From NCBI GenBank assembly GCA_026988155.1, contig JALSLW010000032.1, positions 16,144 to 80,143 of the forward strand: DNA of 64,000 nucleotides, read 5' to 3'. Under the pieces are notes generated by a model. That model had not been told where the DNA came from and made no database searches. It was given only the letters and a program-made list of their open reading frames with translations. This document shows, in pieces, positions 19,094-31,219 of the stretch. The stretch's first letter is position 1; each line of letters opens with the position of its first letter. Position numbers and translations under genes: made by a program. Origin of the DNA: Methylomonas sp. Lineage in GTDB: Bacteria > Pseudomonadota > Gammaproteobacteria > Methylococcales > Methylomonadaceae.

Positions 19094-20101
19094 ATGTTTA
19101 AAATTCGTTCGCTAGCAGTTGCAGTGGCATTTGCCAGTTCTGCTTCTGTAGTTTTTGCTCAGGCTTTGCCGACAAAGGCACCTGCACCTGCTGATAATCC
19201 TACAACCGCTGCTAAAGTAGCTTTGGGGAAAATGCTTTATCATGATCCGCGACTGTCTTCTTCGGGGACGGTTTCTTGTGCATCTTGCCATAATACAATG
19301 CTAGGCGGTGAAGATAATCGTGCCGGTTCTGTTGGTGTGGGAGGGCAGGTAGGTGGACGGAGTGCGCCTACTGTCTGGAATTCGGCGTTTAACAAAGTAC
19401 AGTTTTGGGATGGCCGAGCGGCTAGTTTGGAAGCACAGGCAGCCGGACCAGTAACGAACCCTATCGAAATGGGAATGAAAAGCTGGGATGATGTGGTTGT
19501 ACGTTTAGAGGCGATTGAAGGCTATCAGGCAGCTTTTAAGAAAGCTTTTGGTAAAGAAGCTATCTCTGAAGATACAGCAACCAAAGCCATAGCCGCTTAC
19601 GAAAGAACATTGATTACGCCGAACAGTGCTTATGATAAGTATGTTAAAGGCAACAAAAAGGCCATGACTGATCAGCAGGTTCGCGGGATGAATAAGGCAG
19701 TAGAGTTAGGTTGTGTTGGCTGTCATAGCGGCCCTGCTTTTAATGGTCCTGGAACATTCCAAAAATTCCCTGTGATTGATAATGGCTATTTTGAAGCACA
19801 ATATGGCTTTAAGGATGATAAGGGGTTGGCAGAGGTCACTAAGAAAAAGGGTGATGAGCATATGTGGAAAGTGCCTACTTTGCGTAACATTGCCTTAACA
19901 GCACCTTATTTTCATAACGGCAGCGTTAAAACTTTAGGTATGGCTGTTAAGTTAATGGCTAAGTTGCAATTAGGTCAGGATTTGCCTAAAGAAGAAATAG
20001 CAGATATTGTTGCATTTTTGGATGCATTGACGGGTGAATTCCCTAAACAGACAATGCCTATGCTGCCACCGGGTAAAGTGGGAACTACTTTTAATAAATA
20101 A
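19094..20101 (+). CDS. Periplasmic di-haem cytochrome c peroxidase (CcpA/MauG family)
   Basis: A signal peptide (to about FAQA, residue 23) is followed by two c-type haem sites, CASCH (C62, C65, H66) and CVGCH (C207, C210, H211). The domains match the bacterial di-haem peroxidase fold, with GGRSAPTVWNSAF, QFWDGRAASLEAQAAGP and KVPTLRNIALTAPYFHNG. The enzyme should reduce H2O2 in the periplasm with electrons from a small cytochrome or cupredoxin. MauG-type relatives modify proteins instead, but length and motifs favour peroxidase. TAGGAG sits eight bases before the ATG. The gene is convergent with ppdK. Confidence 0.9.
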   Translation: MFKIRSLAVAVAFASSASVVFAQALPTKAPAPADNPTTAAKVALGKMLYHDPRLSSSGTVSCASCHNTMLGGEDNRAGSVGVGGQVGGRSAPTVWNSAFNKVQFWDGRAASLEAQAAGPVTNPIEMGMKSWDDVVVRLEAIEGYQAAFKKAFGKEAISEDTATKAIAAYERTLITPNSAYDKYVKGNKKAMTDQQVRGMNKAVELGCVGCHSGPAFNGPGTFQKFPVIDNGYFEAQYGFKDDKGLAEVTKKKGDEHMWKVPTLRNIALTAPYFHNGSVKTLGMAVKLMAKLQLGQDLPKEEIADIVAFLDALTGEFPKQTMPMLPPGKVGTTFNK

Positions 20102-20112
20102 TTATATCTTTG

Positions 20113-20140
20113 GCAGAGACGCTGCGAGTAGCGTCTCTGC
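20113..20140. terminator. Bidirectional terminator hairpin
   Basis: A perfect 11-bp stem, GCAGAGACGCT / AGCGTCTCTGC, with a six-base loop lies between the convergent peroxidase and ppdK genes. It lacks a strong T-run on either side. Confidence 0.65.
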
Positions 20141-20156
20141 TGTTAGAGTTGAGTTG

Positions 20157-22904
20157 CTATTCTGCTAGATATTCAGTTTCCAATAGCTTTGCATGTGCTG
20201 TCGCTAACCTGGCAATAGGTATTCTTGGCGCGGAGCATGAAACGTAATTAAGTTTTATGCTGTGACAGAAGCGGATCGATTTTGGGTGGCCTCCCTGTTC
20301 GCCGCAAATGCCTATGCTTATGTCCGGCCGAGTTTCTCGGCCTAATTTGGCAGTCATTTTCATTAGCTCACCAACACCCCGGATATCTAAAACCTCAAAA
20401 GGATTGTCTTGCAGCAGTTCAGCATTCTCATATAGAGGCAGGAACTTGTTCTCTGCATCTTCTCTGGAAAAAGAAAAGGTTGCCTGAGTCAGGTCGTTGG
20501 TTCCAAAAGAAAAGAATTCAGCTATTTTTGCCAAATGTCCCGCTCTGGTACAAGCCCTTACGGTTTCAATCATGGTGCCAAATTTAAAATTAAGAGACAC
20601 TTTAAATTGGCTTTCAATATCTTGCTGTATATCATTCACCATATTCTTAACTTTTGTCAGTTCTTGTGCAGTAATGACCTGGGGAACCATTATTTGCGGT
20701 TCGATAGGAATGCGCTGTTTTATGCATAAGGCCGTGGCTTCAAGTATAGAGCGTATTTGCATGCGATATATTTCTGGGTAGCTCATGCCTAATCTCACAC
20801 CGCGATGACCGAGCATCGGGTTGACTTCAAACAGGTCTCGTACCTTTTTCAGCATTACTGATTTTTTTCTGATTGTTTCGCTGACTAATTCTTCATTGAT
20901 CTGGTCTAGCGGTGAGGGTAGGGGAGCATTAGGCGATGTGGAGTCTAAAGTTACCCGTTGGGCTTTGATAATGGTCGCATATTGTTTAAGTGATTCGATT
21001 TCATCTTGCAATTGCTGTTCGCTAGGCAGAAACTCATGCATGGGAGGGTCTAATAGGCGAACGGTAACTGGGTATGGGGACATGGCTTCAAAGAGTTCTT
21101 TAAAGTCATCTCGCTGAATGGGGAAAAGTTTTGCCAGTGCGATTTCTCTATCTTCTTTGTTGTCTGTCATGATCATGTCGATGACTAAGGGGAGTCTTTC
21201 CGGGGCGTTAAACATGCGTTCAGTTCTGCAAAGGCCAATTCCTTTGGCACCATAATCGGCAGCAATCCGTGCATTTTCAGGTGTATCAACATTGGCATAG
21301 ACATGCAGTTCTGAGATTTCATCAGCCCATGACAGCAATGTTTGCAGTTCTTCTGAAAATTCCGGTGGCGTTGTGGGTATTGGTCCTAAATATATGCAGC
21401 CACTGCTGCCGTCAATAGTAATAATGTCGCCTTCTCGGATATGTACATCACCAACAATCGCGCTACGTGTTTTAACATCAATTAAGATATCTTCGGCGCC
21501 GGCGATACAAGCTTTTCCCATGCCTCTGGCAACGACTGCGGCATGAGATGTTTTGCCTCCGCGACTAGTTAAAATGCCTTGAGCTGCAAAGAAGCCATGA
21601 ATGTCTTCCGGTTTGGTTTCTTCGCGAAGCAAGATGACATCCTCTCCTGTTTTGCCGAGTTTCTGAGCTGTATCAGCGTCAAAAACGCATTTTCCGCAGG
21701 CGGCGCCAGGTGAGGCTGGCAATCCTATAGCCAGAACGGGAATGTTATGGCCGACAGCAAGCTGAGGGTGCAGCAACTGTTCCAATAGTTCTGGGTCTAT
21801 GCGTAACAGAGCCTGCTTTTTATCAATTAAACCTTCATTGAACAAATCAACAGATGTTTTGACCATTGCTGTCGCATTCATCTTTCCATTGCGAGTCTGC
21901 AGGCAAAAAAGAACGCCGTGTTCAATAGTATATTCGTAATCCTGTATTTCTTTATAATGGTTTTCAAGTTTATTGCGTAAATCTACAAGCTGATTGTATA
22001 AATCAGGCATTTCAGTTTGCAGTTCACTGATGGCTTTAGGGGTTCTAATGCCAGCAACAACATCTTCGCCTTGTGCGTTAACCAGGTACTCCCCATACAT
22101 TTCATTGATGCCGGTACCAGGGTTACGGGTAAAGCCAACGCCCGTTGCGCAATCGTCACCCATATTGCCAAATACCATAGTAACTATATTGACAGCTGTG
22201 CCATTTGCCATTTCGGGGGTGATCTTAAACTCACGACGATAGTCAATAGCACGTTTCCCCGTCCATGATTGGAAAACCGCTTTGATAGATAGCTCCAGCT
22301 GATCGTAGACATCTTCTGGAAATGGCTGGCCAGTTTCGTCCTGTACAACTGTCAGGAATAGGTTGCTTATGTCCTCAAGATGGTCAGCTTTTAATGCGGA
22401 GTCTGCATTAATTCCGTTATGCCGTTTAACGGCATCGAAATGAATATCAAATTTTTCATCATCAATATTGAGGGCAACTTTCCCAAATAACTGAATGAAC
22501 CGTCTGTAGGCATCATAGGCAAATCTAGGGTCGCCTGTTTGAGAAATCAGAGCTTCTAATGTCTGTTTGTTTAGTCCTAAGTTTAAAATAGTATCCATCA
22601 TTCCGGGCATGGAGATGGCTGAACCTGATCTAACGGAGACTAGCAAGGGGTCGGAGGCTCCGCCAAAAGTTTTTCCTGCCTGCTGTTCTATCTGATTTAT
22701 CTGTTGTCGAATTTCAGTCAATAAACCTTCAGATAGTGTGTTGTACTGTAAATAGTTGATGCATGTTTGTGTTGTGATAACAAAACCTGGAGGAACATTA
22801 AGTCCGATTTGGGTCATTTCGCAAAGGTTTGCACCTTTGCCGCCCAATAATGCCTTGTTTTTGCCGTCACCTTCAAGAAAGGAATAGCAATGTACTGGAG
22901 TCAT
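20157..22904 (-). CDS. ppdK: Pyruvate, phosphate dikinase
   Basis: The 915-residue protein has the three PPDK parts: an ATP-grasp N-terminal domain (KALLGGKGANLCEMTQIGL, VSVRSGSAISMPGMMDT), the phosphohistidine swivel domain with the catalytic His in GGKTSHAAVVARGMGK, and the PEP/pyruvate TIM barrel (LGHRGVRLGMSYPEIY, FSFGTNDLTQ, GICGEQGGHP). It interconverts pyruvate + ATP + Pi and PEP + AMP + PPi. Closeness to a PPi-type PEPCK suggests shared use of PPi. No dedicated PDRP regulatory gene is seen beside it. The length is typical of bacterial PPDK. Confidence 0.96.
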   Translation of the reverse strand: MTPVHCYSFLEGDGKNKALLGGKGANLCEMTQIGLNVPPGFVITTQTCINYLQYNTLSEGLLTEIRQQINQIEQQAGKTFGGASDPLLVSVRSGSAISMPGMMDTILNLGLNKQTLEALISQTGDPRFAYDAYRRFIQLFGKVALNIDDEKFDIHFDAVKRHNGINADSALKADHLEDISNLFLTVVQDETGQPFPEDVYDQLELSIKAVFQSWTGKRAIDYRREFKITPEMANGTAVNIVTMVFGNMGDDCATGVGFTRNPGTGINEMYGEYLVNAQGEDVVAGIRTPKAISELQTEMPDLYNQLVDLRNKLENHYKEIQDYEYTIEHGVLFCLQTRNGKMNATAMVKTSVDLFNEGLIDKKQALLRIDPELLEQLLHPQLAVGHNIPVLAIGLPASPGAACGKCVFDADTAQKLGKTGEDVILLREETKPEDIHGFFAAQGILTSRGGKTSHAAVVARGMGKACIAGAEDILIDVKTRSAIVGDVHIREGDIITIDGSSGCIYLGPIPTTPPEFSEELQTLLSWADEISELHVYANVDTPENARIAADYGAKGIGLCRTERMFNAPERLPLVIDMIMTDNKEDREIALAKLFPIQRDDFKELFEAMSPYPVTVRLLDPPMHEFLPSEQQLQDEIESLKQYATIIKAQRVTLDSTSPNAPLPSPLDQINEELVSETIRKKSVMLKKVRDLFEVNPMLGHRGVRLGMSYPEIYRMQIRSILEATALCIKQRIPIEPQIMVPQVITAQELTKVKNMVNDIQQDIESQFKVSLNFKFGTMIETVRACTRAGHLAKIAEFFSFGTNDLTQATFSFSREDAENKFLPLYENAELLQDNPFEVLDIRGVGELMKMTAKLGRETRPDISIGICGEQGGHPKSIRFCHSIKLNYVSCSAPRIPIARLATAHAKLLETEYLAE

Positions 22905-23146
22905 AGTAATTACCTATTTTGTATGCGAAAAAATAAGCTGTTGCGTAAGGGATAGAATCCCGACACTTAATGCTGATTATAGCTAGAGTTGAGCAGTAAA
23001 GGTAATTTATATCAGTTATTTTGTGGTTTTGTGGCAACGCAGTAAAATAGATGATTTACACGCATTCATTGATTGAGAAAAAATATGATTCATGGTGTAA
23101 TAGAGAGGTTTTTATGTCTTAAAGTGCCTCCTATATTTATAGGTAG

Positions 23147-24534
<1,388 letters not shown>

Positions 24535-24535
<1 letters not shown>

Positions 24536-25737
24536 TGTCGGCTAGAGATATTTTAGATAGCGTAGAGCCGCATTTTACGAAAGGCGGTAAATTAGAAAAG
24601 TATTACGGTCTGTATGAGATGGTTGATACTTTTATTTATACTCCGTCAGATGTAACGCGCGGAACGACTCATGTGCGTGATGGCAATGACCTGAAACGTA
24701 CGATGACTTTTGTTGTAATTGCAACATTTTTCTGTATTTTGATGGCCATGTACAACACTGGCTACCAGGCTAACTTGGCTGTAGAAGCAATGGGATTAGA
24801 TGAGGTCAACAGCTGGCGTAGCATTCCTATGTCGCTGTTTGGCTATAATCCCATGAATCCGTTATCCAATATGGTTCATGGGGCATTATTTTTCTTGCCT
24901 ATATACATAGTTACTTTAGCAGTTGGTGGTGTTTGGGAAGTTTTATTTGCGACAGTCCGGGGACATGAAGTTAATGAGGGTTTCTTAGTCTCATCCATGC
25001 TATATACCTTGATTTTGCCGCCTGATATTCCTTTATGGCAGGTTGCTCTTGGTATTTCTTTCGGTATTGTAATCGGTAAAGAGGTTTTTGGCGGTACCGG
25101 TAAAAACTTTTTAAATCCTGCTTTAACAGGCCGAGCATTTCTTTTCTTTGCCTATCCTGCGGCTATTTCAGGTGATATGGCTTGGGTTGGTGTTGATGGC
25201 TATACAATGGCGACACCATTGGGCCTTGCTGCCTCAGGTGGTCTTGATGCAGTCAATGCTGCTGGCTACAGTTGGTTTCAGTCATTTCTAGGTTTTATCC
25301 CTGGTTCAATTGGTGAAACATCTACCTTGGCTATTTTTATAGGTGCTGCTTTCCTGCTTTATACACGTATTGCTTCATACAGAATTATGGGTGGTGTATT
25401 GCTAGGCATGATTGCTACATCGGTTATGTTCAATATGATTGGTAGCGATACAAACCCCATGTTTGCATTTCCTTTCTACTGGCATTTAACAGTTGGCGGT
25501 TTTGCTTTCGGTATGGTTTATATGGCAACTGATCCGGTGGGTGCTGCAATGACTGATACCGGTCGTTGGATTTTTGGTGCATTGATTGGTGTAATGGTTG
25601 TTTTGGTTCGAGTGGTAAATCCAGCTTTCCCAGAAGGAATGATGTTGTCGATTTTATTCGCCAATATGTTTGCCCCTGTTATTGATTATTTTGTCGTTCA
25701 GGCAAATATTAAGAGAAGGATGAAACGTCATGTCTAA
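24535..25737 (+). CDS. nqrB: Na+-NQR subunit B
   Basis: The 400-residue polytopic subunit has about ten membrane helices. The FMN attachment region is [10 protein letters not shown], where a Thr of the S/T-x-A-T motif would carry covalent FMN added by ApbE (encoded downstream). [15 protein letters not shown] and the C-terminal [18 protein letters not shown] match the family. It overlaps nqrC by 8 bp. Confidence 0.96.
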
Positions 25738-26590
25738 CGGAAATTTAAAAGAGCGCTTAGATAAGTGTGAACATTATCGAAAATTTGATGCTTATAAAGA
25801 GAAGGTTTTAGCATTAGGTAATGATAGTTTAGAAAAGACCATTGCAGTTGCATTGGCTCTTTGTTTTGTCTGTGCTATTTTGGTTTCATTTTCAGCGGTT
25901 GCGTTAAGGCCGTTGCAAATTGAAAACAAAGCACTTGATATGAAAAAGAATATTCTTGAAGTTGCTGGGCTATTGGATGAAGATACTGATATCAACCAGG
26001 CATTTTCAGAACAAATAGAAGAAAAACTTGTTGATACAGAAACCGGGGACTATGTTGAGGATATTGATGTTGCTGCTTACGAGCAGCGTAAAGCTGCTAA
26101 AGATCCTGAACTGAGTATTGCTATTGATAGAAATGACGATATTGCCAGTATCAAACGTAAAGCTAAAATAGCAAAAGTATATTTGGTTAAAAATGGTGAT
26201 GCGATTGATTCTATTATCTTGCCAATTCATGGTTATGGTTTATGGTCAACGATGTATGGCTTTTTAGCTTTAGAGGCGGATGGTCAAACAGTTAAAAGCA
26301 TTAACTTTTATGATCAGGGTGAAACACCTGGGTTAGGCGGGGAAGTTGTTAATCCTAGCTGGCGTTCCTTGTGGAAGGGTAAAAAAGTATATGCTGAATC
26401 AGGCGAAGTTGAACTGGGTCTTATTAAAGGTGTCGTTGATTCATCTAAACCGGGCTCTGAGTATGATGTTGATGGCTTGGCTGGCGCAACTTTAACGAGT
26501 CTAGGTGTTTCAAATTTAGTTAAGTTTTGGCTAGGTGAGCAAGGCTTTGCGAAATATTTGGATAAAGTAAGAAACAAAGGGGAGGGCTGA
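25730..26590 (+). CDS. nqrC: Na+-NQR subunit C
   Basis: The 286-residue subunit has one N-terminal membrane anchor (about residues 36-58) and an exported FMN-binding domain. The covalent FMN site is [16 protein letters not shown] (S/A-G-A-T type). [18 protein letters not shown] and [10 protein letters not shown] are conserved family stretches. Slightly longer than some homologues, it has an acidic insert around residues 95-135. Confidence 0.95.
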   Translation: MSNGNLKERLDKCEHYRKFDAYKEKVLALGNDSLEKTIAVALALCFVCAILVSFSAVALRPLQIENKALDMKKNILEVAGLLDEDTDINQAFSEQIEEKLVDTETGDYVEDIDVAAYEQRKAAKDPELSIAIDRNDDIASIKRKAKIAKVYLVKNGDAIDSIILPIHGYGLWSTMYGFLALEADGQTVKSINFYDQGETPGLGGEVVNPSWRSLWKGKKVYAESGEVELGLIKGVVDSSKPGSEYDVDGLAGATLTSLGVSNLVKFWLGEQGFAKYLDKVRNKGEG

Positions 26591-26592
26591 AT

Positions 26593-27267
26593 ATGAGTGC
26601 TGTAATAGATACAAAAAAAATATTGACTGAGCCATTAATTAATAATAATCCTATTACTTTGCAAGTGTTAGGTATATGTTCGGCATTGGCAGTGACATCG
26701 CAAATGTCTACATCGTTAATTATGGCTATTGCACTAACAGCAGTTACGGCGTGTTCAAGTGCTGCTATTAGTTCGATTAGAAACCATATTCCAGGTAGCA
26801 TTAGGATTATTGTTCAAATGACAATTATTGCTTCTTTAGTAATTGTTGTTGATCAGATTCTAAAAGCCTTTGCTTATGAAATTAGTAAACAGCTATCAGT
26901 ATTTGTCGGGTTGATTATTACTAACTGTATTGTAATGGGACGAGCTGAAGCCTATGCAATGAAAAATCCGCCGATGGCCAGTTTTATAGATGGTCTTGGA
27001 AATGGTGCTGGATATAGTTTGATCTTAATTATTGTTGCTTTTTTTAGGGAACTGTTTGGTTCAGGTAAGTTATTGGGAATAGAAATATTTCCATTGACAA
27101 AAGATGGGGGCTGGTATGATCCTAACGGCCTGATGCTCTTGCCGCCAAGTGCATTTTTTATTATTGGTTTGCTTATATGGGTGTTTCGTCAATGGAAACC
27201 TGAGCAGTTAGAACAGCCAGATTTTAAAATTATGGATATTTCTCATGGTATAGGAGGGCATCACTAA
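26593..27267 (+). CDS. nqrD: Na+-NQR subunit D
   Basis: The 224-residue protein with six predicted membrane helices matches NqrD/Rnf[21 protein letters not shown] is a recognisable stretch and carries the Cys that ligates the membrane iron centre shared with NqrE. It starts 2 bp after nqrC and ends overlapping nqrE by one base. Confidence 0.95.
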   Translation: MSAVIDTKKILTEPLINNNPITLQVLGICSALAVTSQMSTSLIMAIALTAVTACSSAAISSIRNHIPGSIRIIVQMTIIASLVIVVDQILKAFAYEISKQLSVFVGLIITNCIVMGRAEAYAMKNPPMASFIDGLGNGAGYSLILIIVAFFRELFGSGKLLGIEIFPLTKDGGWYDPNGLMLLPPSAFFIIGLLIWVFRQWKPEQLEQPDFKIMDISHGIGGHH

Positions 27268-27875
27268 TGAATGAATATTTAAGTTTATTTATTAAAGCAG
27301 TTTTCGTAGAAAACTTAGCCTTGGCGTTTTTCCTTGGAATGTGTACATTCCTGGCAGTATCGAAAAAAATCTCTACGGCAATAGGACTAGGGATTGCAGT
27401 GATGGTTGTTCAGGTGATTACCGTTCCTGTAAATAACTTGGTCTACCACACGCTGTTAAAAGAAGATGCATTGTCATGGCTGGGCATTACCGGTGTTGAT
27501 TTGAGTTTCTTAGTGCTATTAAGCTGTATTGGCATGATTGCCGCTTTGGTACAGATTCTGGAAATGATTTTAGATAAATTCTTTCCGGCACTGTTCCATG
27601 CTTTGGGAGTTTTTTTACCATTGATTACAGTGAACTGTGCGATTTTGGGTGGCAGTCTGTTCATGATTGAACGTGATTACGATTTTACTCAGAGTGTTGT
27701 TTACGGTATAGGCAGTGGTTTTGGCTGGGCCTTAGCTATTACAGTAATGGCTGGTGTCCGTGAGAAATTAAAATATAGCGATATTCCTAAAGGTTTAGAA
27801 GGCTTGGGAATAACATTTATTAGCGCAGGTCTGATGTCTCTAGGCTTCATGGCTTTTTCAGGAATCCAATTGTAG
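27267..27875 (+). CDS. nqrE: Na+-NQR subunit E
   Basis: The 202-residue, six-helix subunit is homologous in fold to Nqr[16 protein letters not shown] and [16 protein letters not shown] contain the conserved cysteines for the intramembrane iron centre. [20 protein letters not shown] near the C terminus is typical. Confidence 0.95.
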   Translation: MNEYLSLFIKAVFVENLALAFFLGMCTFLAVSKKISTAIGLGIAVMVVQVITVPVNNLVYHTLLKEDALSWLGITGVDLSFLVLLSCIGMIAALVQILEMILDKFFPALFHALGVFLPLITVNCAILGGSLFMIERDYDFTQSVVYGIGSGFGWALAITVMAGVREKLKYSDIPKGLEGLGITFISAGLMSLGFMAFSGIQL

Positions 27876-27887
27876 GAAGGATTAGTA

Positions 27888-29108
27888 ATGCTTGAAATTT
27901 TATTAGGCGTAATTTTATTCACGGTGATCGTGATTGCGCTGGTATTCATTATTATTGGCGCAAAGAACAAGCTGGTTGCCTCTGGGGACATCGAAATTGT
28001 TGTCAATGATGAGAAAACCATTCATGTACCAGCTGGTTCCAAGCTATTAACCGCATTAGCTGATAATGAGCTGTTTATTCCCTCGGCCTGTGGCGGTGGC
28101 GGTACTTGTGGTCAGTGTACAGTAAAGGTATTTTCAGGTGGCGGAGAAATTTTGCCTACTGAGCTGTCTCATATCACCAAGCGTGAAGCTGCAGAGGGCG
28201 AACGTCTTTCATGTCAGGTTGCAGTTAAGCATGATATGAAAATTGAAGTTGAAGACAGTGTATTTGGTGTAAAAAAATGGGAATGCACAGTAAAGTCAAA
28301 TCACAATGTAGCAACTTTTATAAAAGAGCTGGTATTAGACTTGCCTGAAGGTGAGGATATTAATTATCGAGCTGGAGGCTACATTCAGATTGAATGTCCA
28401 CCGCATATTTCTAAGTATGAGGATATGGATATTGAAGAAGAATATCGTGAAGATTGGGACAAGTTTAACCTTTGGCGCTATGTTTCTGATGTAAAAGAGC
28501 CTACATTACGTGCTTATTCTATGGCTTCTTACCCAGAAGAAAAAGAAATCATGCTGAATGTACGGATTGCAACCCCACCTCCTGGTGCGCCAGATGAAGT
28601 GCCTCCGGGCATTATGTCATCGTATATTTTTAATCTAAAGCCAGGTGATAAAGCGACTATCTCAGGGCCTTACGGGGAGTTTTTTGCTAAAGATACAGAT
28701 GCTGAAATGATTTTCGTGGGCGGAGGAGCAGGAATGGCACCAATGCGGTCACATATTTTTGATCAATTAAGACGGTTGAAATCGAAACGTAAAATGTCGT
28801 TTTGGTATGGTGCACGTAGTAAACGTGAAATGTTTTATGTTGAAGACTTTGATATGCTCGCAAAAGAAAATGACAATTTTGAATGGCATGTAGCATTATC
28901 AGATGCATTGCCAGAAGATAACTGGGAAGGATATACCGGTTTTATTCATAATGTGTTATTTGAAGAATATATTAAAAATCACCCTGCACCAGAAGATTGT
29001 GAGTACTACTTATGTGGGCCTCCAATCATGAACTCCTCGGTAATTAACATGCTAATTGAAAATGGTGTAGAGCCAGAAAACATTATGTTGGATGACTTTG
29101 GTGGCTAA
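27888..29108 (+). CDS. nqrF: Na+-NQR subunit F (NADH-oxidising)
   Basis: The 406-residue subunit has one N-terminal membrane helix, a plant-type 2Fe-2S domain with C68, C74, C77 and C109 ([11 protein letters not shown]), an FAD domain with RAYSMASYP and an NADH domain ([22 protein letters not shown]). It is the entry point for electrons from NADH. AGGAAGG lies upstream of the ATG. The stop is followed at once by a strong terminator. Confidence 0.96.
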   Translation: MLEILLGVILFTVIVIALVFIIIGAKNKLVASGDIEIVVNDEKTIHVPAGSKLLTALADNELFIPSACGGGGTCGQCTVKVFSGGGEILPTELSHITKREAAEGERLSCQVAVKHDMKIEVEDSVFGVKKWECTVKSNHNVATFIKELVLDLPEGEDINYRAGGYIQIECPPHISKYEDMDIEEEYREDWDKFNLWRYVSDVKEPTLRAYSMASYPEEKEIMLNVRIATPPPGAPDEVPPGIMSSYIFNLKPGDKATISGPYGEFFAKDTDAEMIFVGGGAGMAPMRSHIFDQLRRLKSKRKMSFWYGARSKREMFYVEDFDMLAKENDNFEWHVALSDALPEDNWEGYTGFIHNVLFEEYIKNHPAPEDCEYYLCGPPIMNSSVINMLIENGVEPENIMLDDFGG

Positions 29109-29114
29109 ATGATT

Positions 29115-29150
29115 AAAGCCATATTTGCCAGCGGTAAATATGGCTTTTTT
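29115..29150 (+). terminator. Rho-independent terminator after nqrF
   Basis: A perfect 12-bp stem (AAAGCCATATTT / AAATATGGCTTT) with a nine-base loop runs into a T-tract. It separates nqrA-F from apbE and nqrM, so the maturation genes need read-through or their own promoter. Confidence 0.9.
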
Positions 29151-29231
29151 ATGAGCTGGGAGTGAAATTTTAGTTTTGCCTAATATAAGTGAGGAAAAAT
29201 CTTCACTTCTTAATAAGAAACCAGTTGATTT

Positions 29232-30266
29232 ATGTATTTTAAAATCCTAAAACGAGGTTCAGTTTTACTGCTCCTCGTTTTTTTATTTTCTGCTTGCCGG
29301 CAGCAAGTTGATAAACCTCAATATCCTTTGCATTATTCTGATGCAATATTTGGTACCACCTTTACTATTAAAGTCTCTAAGCTGCCTAGTTCAATGACAG
29401 GTAAGAGATTGAGAAAACAAATAAAAAGGCTTCTTGATAATTTAAATGGACAGATGTCCACCTATCAGAAAGATTCTGAGTTATCAAAAATCAATGCAAA
29501 TTCGTCTGCAGATTGGCTGTCTGTTTCTCCCTCTTTATATGCTGTGCTTAAACAGGCCAATTCAATTTCGAAACTTTCGGATGGAGCATTTGATATTACA
29601 GTAGGTCCATTAGTCAATTTATGGGGTTTTGGTCCAGATCCGATGTCTTTTGTCGTCCCTGATAAAGCTGAAATAGAGCAAAAATTAAAAAGGATAGGCT
29701 ATAAAAAAATATTATTTGATGATGAAAAACAGAAAATAAAAAAGCTTGAGCCTAAATTGTATATTGATTTATCAGCTATAGCCAAAGGCTATGCCGTCGA
29801 CCAGGTTGGGCTATTGTTAGAACAGAATGAGATAGCTGATTATATGGTTGAAATTGGTGGTGAACTTAAATTAAGAGGGCATAATATAGCTGATAAACCT
29901 TGGCGGATAGCAGTTGAAAAACCAACAGCAGGCAATAGAGCAATACAGAAAGTACTGCCGTTAACTGATATATCTTTGGCAACTTCCGGCGATTACAGGA
30001 ATTATTTTGAACTTGAAGGTGTGCGCTTCTCTCATACTATTGATCCGCGGAAAGGGAGGCCAATTGCACATAAACTGGCTTCAGTTACCATATTGAGCGA
30101 TACTGCTATGAAAGCAGATGCCTGGGCGACTGCATTAATGGTATTAGGTGCTGAACAGGGTTTTAATTTAGCTGAGAACAAAAGCATAGCTGCTTTATTT
30201 ATTATTAAAACGGATGATGGGTTTGCAGAAAAGGCTTCATCATCTTTTATAGAGAAATTACGGTAA
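29232..30266 (+). CDS. apbE: FAD:protein FMN transferase (ApbE), lipoprotein
   Basis: The product has a lipoprotein signal ending in FLFSAC (C22) and the ApbE fold: FGTTFTIKV, GAFDITVGPLVNLWGFG, DLSAIAKGYAVDQVG, IGGELKLRG, SHTIDPRKGRPI and DAWATALMVLG. ApbE transfers FMN from FAD onto Thr of NqrB and NqrC in the periplasm, so its place after the nqr genes is meaningful. The length of 344 residues is normal. Confidence 0.95.
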   Translation: MYFKILKRGSVLLLLVFLFSACRQQVDKPQYPLHYSDAIFGTTFTIKVSKLPSSMTGKRLRKQIKRLLDNLNGQMSTYQKDSELSKINANSSADWLSVSPSLYAVLKQANSISKLSDGAFDITVGPLVNLWGFGPDPMSFVVPDKAEIEQKLKRIGYKKILFDDEKQKIKKLEPKLYIDLSAIAKGYAVDQVGLLLEQNEIADYMVEIGGELKLRGHNIADKPWRIAVEKPTAGNRAIQKVLPLTDISLATSGDYRNYFELEGVRFSHTIDPRKGRPIAHKLASVTILSDTAMKADAWATALMVLGAEQGFNLAENKSIAALFIIKTDDGFAEKASSSFIEKLR

Positions 30267-30270
30267 GAAT

Positions 30271-30510
30271 ATGATTTATTTTTTAATTACATTTGCATTT
30301 ATGTTAATTGTTATCGCAATTATGGCTGTTGGTGTTATATTTGGCAGGCGGGCAATTAAAGGTTCCTGTGGCGGGGCTAATAATGGCGAATGTGTATGTG
30401 TTGAAAAATGTGATAAAAAGAAGAAAAGAGAGGCTGAAGCGGCTGAAGCTCAAAAGGTTGAGTTTAACCCTAATATATTGAAAAATTCAGCTGATTCAAA
30501 AAGTACCTGA
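30271..30510 (+). CDS. nqrM: NQR maturation protein NqrM
   Basis: The 79-residue protein has one N-terminal membrane helix (about residues 2-25) and a four-cysteine cluster in KGSCGGANNGECVCVEKCDK. NqrM (DUF539) is required to deliver iron to the NqrD-NqrE centre. It begins 4 bp after apbE, forming a two-gene maturation unit. Confidence 0.93.
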   Translation: MIYFLITFAFMLIVIAIMAVGVIFGRRAIKGSCGGANNGECVCVEKCDKKKKREAEAAEAQKVEFNPNILKNSADSKST

Positions 30511-30566
30511 GATAGAATGAGTTTTGATTTTGTTTTTTATTAATAATAATTAAAAAGGGGTTGGTT

Positions 30567-30962
30567 ATGACAGCAAAAATTACAATTGCAGATTATATGG
30601 TTAAAAATATAATGACTGTAAAGCAGGATGACGATGTTTTAGTGGCAATAAAGCAATTATTAAGCCATAAAACGACCTGCGCCCCAGTGCTTGATAATTC
30701 AGGGAGTCTGGTAGGCATGCTGTCAGAAAAAGATTGTATGCGGGTTGTGCTAGAGTTTTCTTATAATCAAGGGATGAGTGGGAAAGTAAAGGATTTCATG
30801 AGAAAGGAAATAATAACTGTCAATGCGGAGGCTAGCATCATTGATTTAGCTGAAAAATTTAAAGATTCATCCGTTAGAAGTTTTCCTGTATTTGATGATA
30901 ATAAGTTAGTTGGCGTTATTAGTAGAACTGATGTTTTACGGGCATTGGTGGAAATAAAATAG
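30567..30962 (+). CDS. CBS-domain pair protein
   Basis: The 131-residue cytosolic protein is two CBS domains in tandem (about residues 8-65 and 75-131; APVLDNSGSLVGMLSEKD and FPVFDDNKLVGVISRTD). Such stand-alone pairs bind adenine nucleotides and sense energy state. I chose ATG 30567, five bases after AAAAGGGG, over the TTG at 30561. The target is unknown. Confidence 0.85.
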   Translation: MTAKITIADYMVKNIMTVKQDDDVLVAIKQLLSHKTTCAPVLDNSGSLVGMLSEKDCMRVVLEFSYNQGMSGKVKDFMRKEIITVNAEASIIDLAEKFKDSSVRSFPVFDDNKLVGVISRTDVLRALVEIK

Positions 30963-31219
30963 CACAGCTGTTATCGCTCTCACTCTCTGTAAATCACTGC
31001 TATAAAACTAAGTTTCAATTCTTTTTTGAAATGAAGTTATCCATAGTCAGATTCAGTTGCACGAGTCTGACTTTTTATGGTTAAAACATTTATTAACTTA
31101 ACTGCAGCGAACTAAAAAAAGAAGATCCCTTTATATTTTGAAGATGGAAATAAAATCACAAAATCCAGCTCAATAATGGATGTTATCTTTTTTGGCCGCT
31201 TTACTCACTGACAACGCAT

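Noticed and set aside
20282..22268. Several forward frames inside ppdK
   Set aside because: All are shadows of the reverse-strand ppdK, which is full-length and intact.
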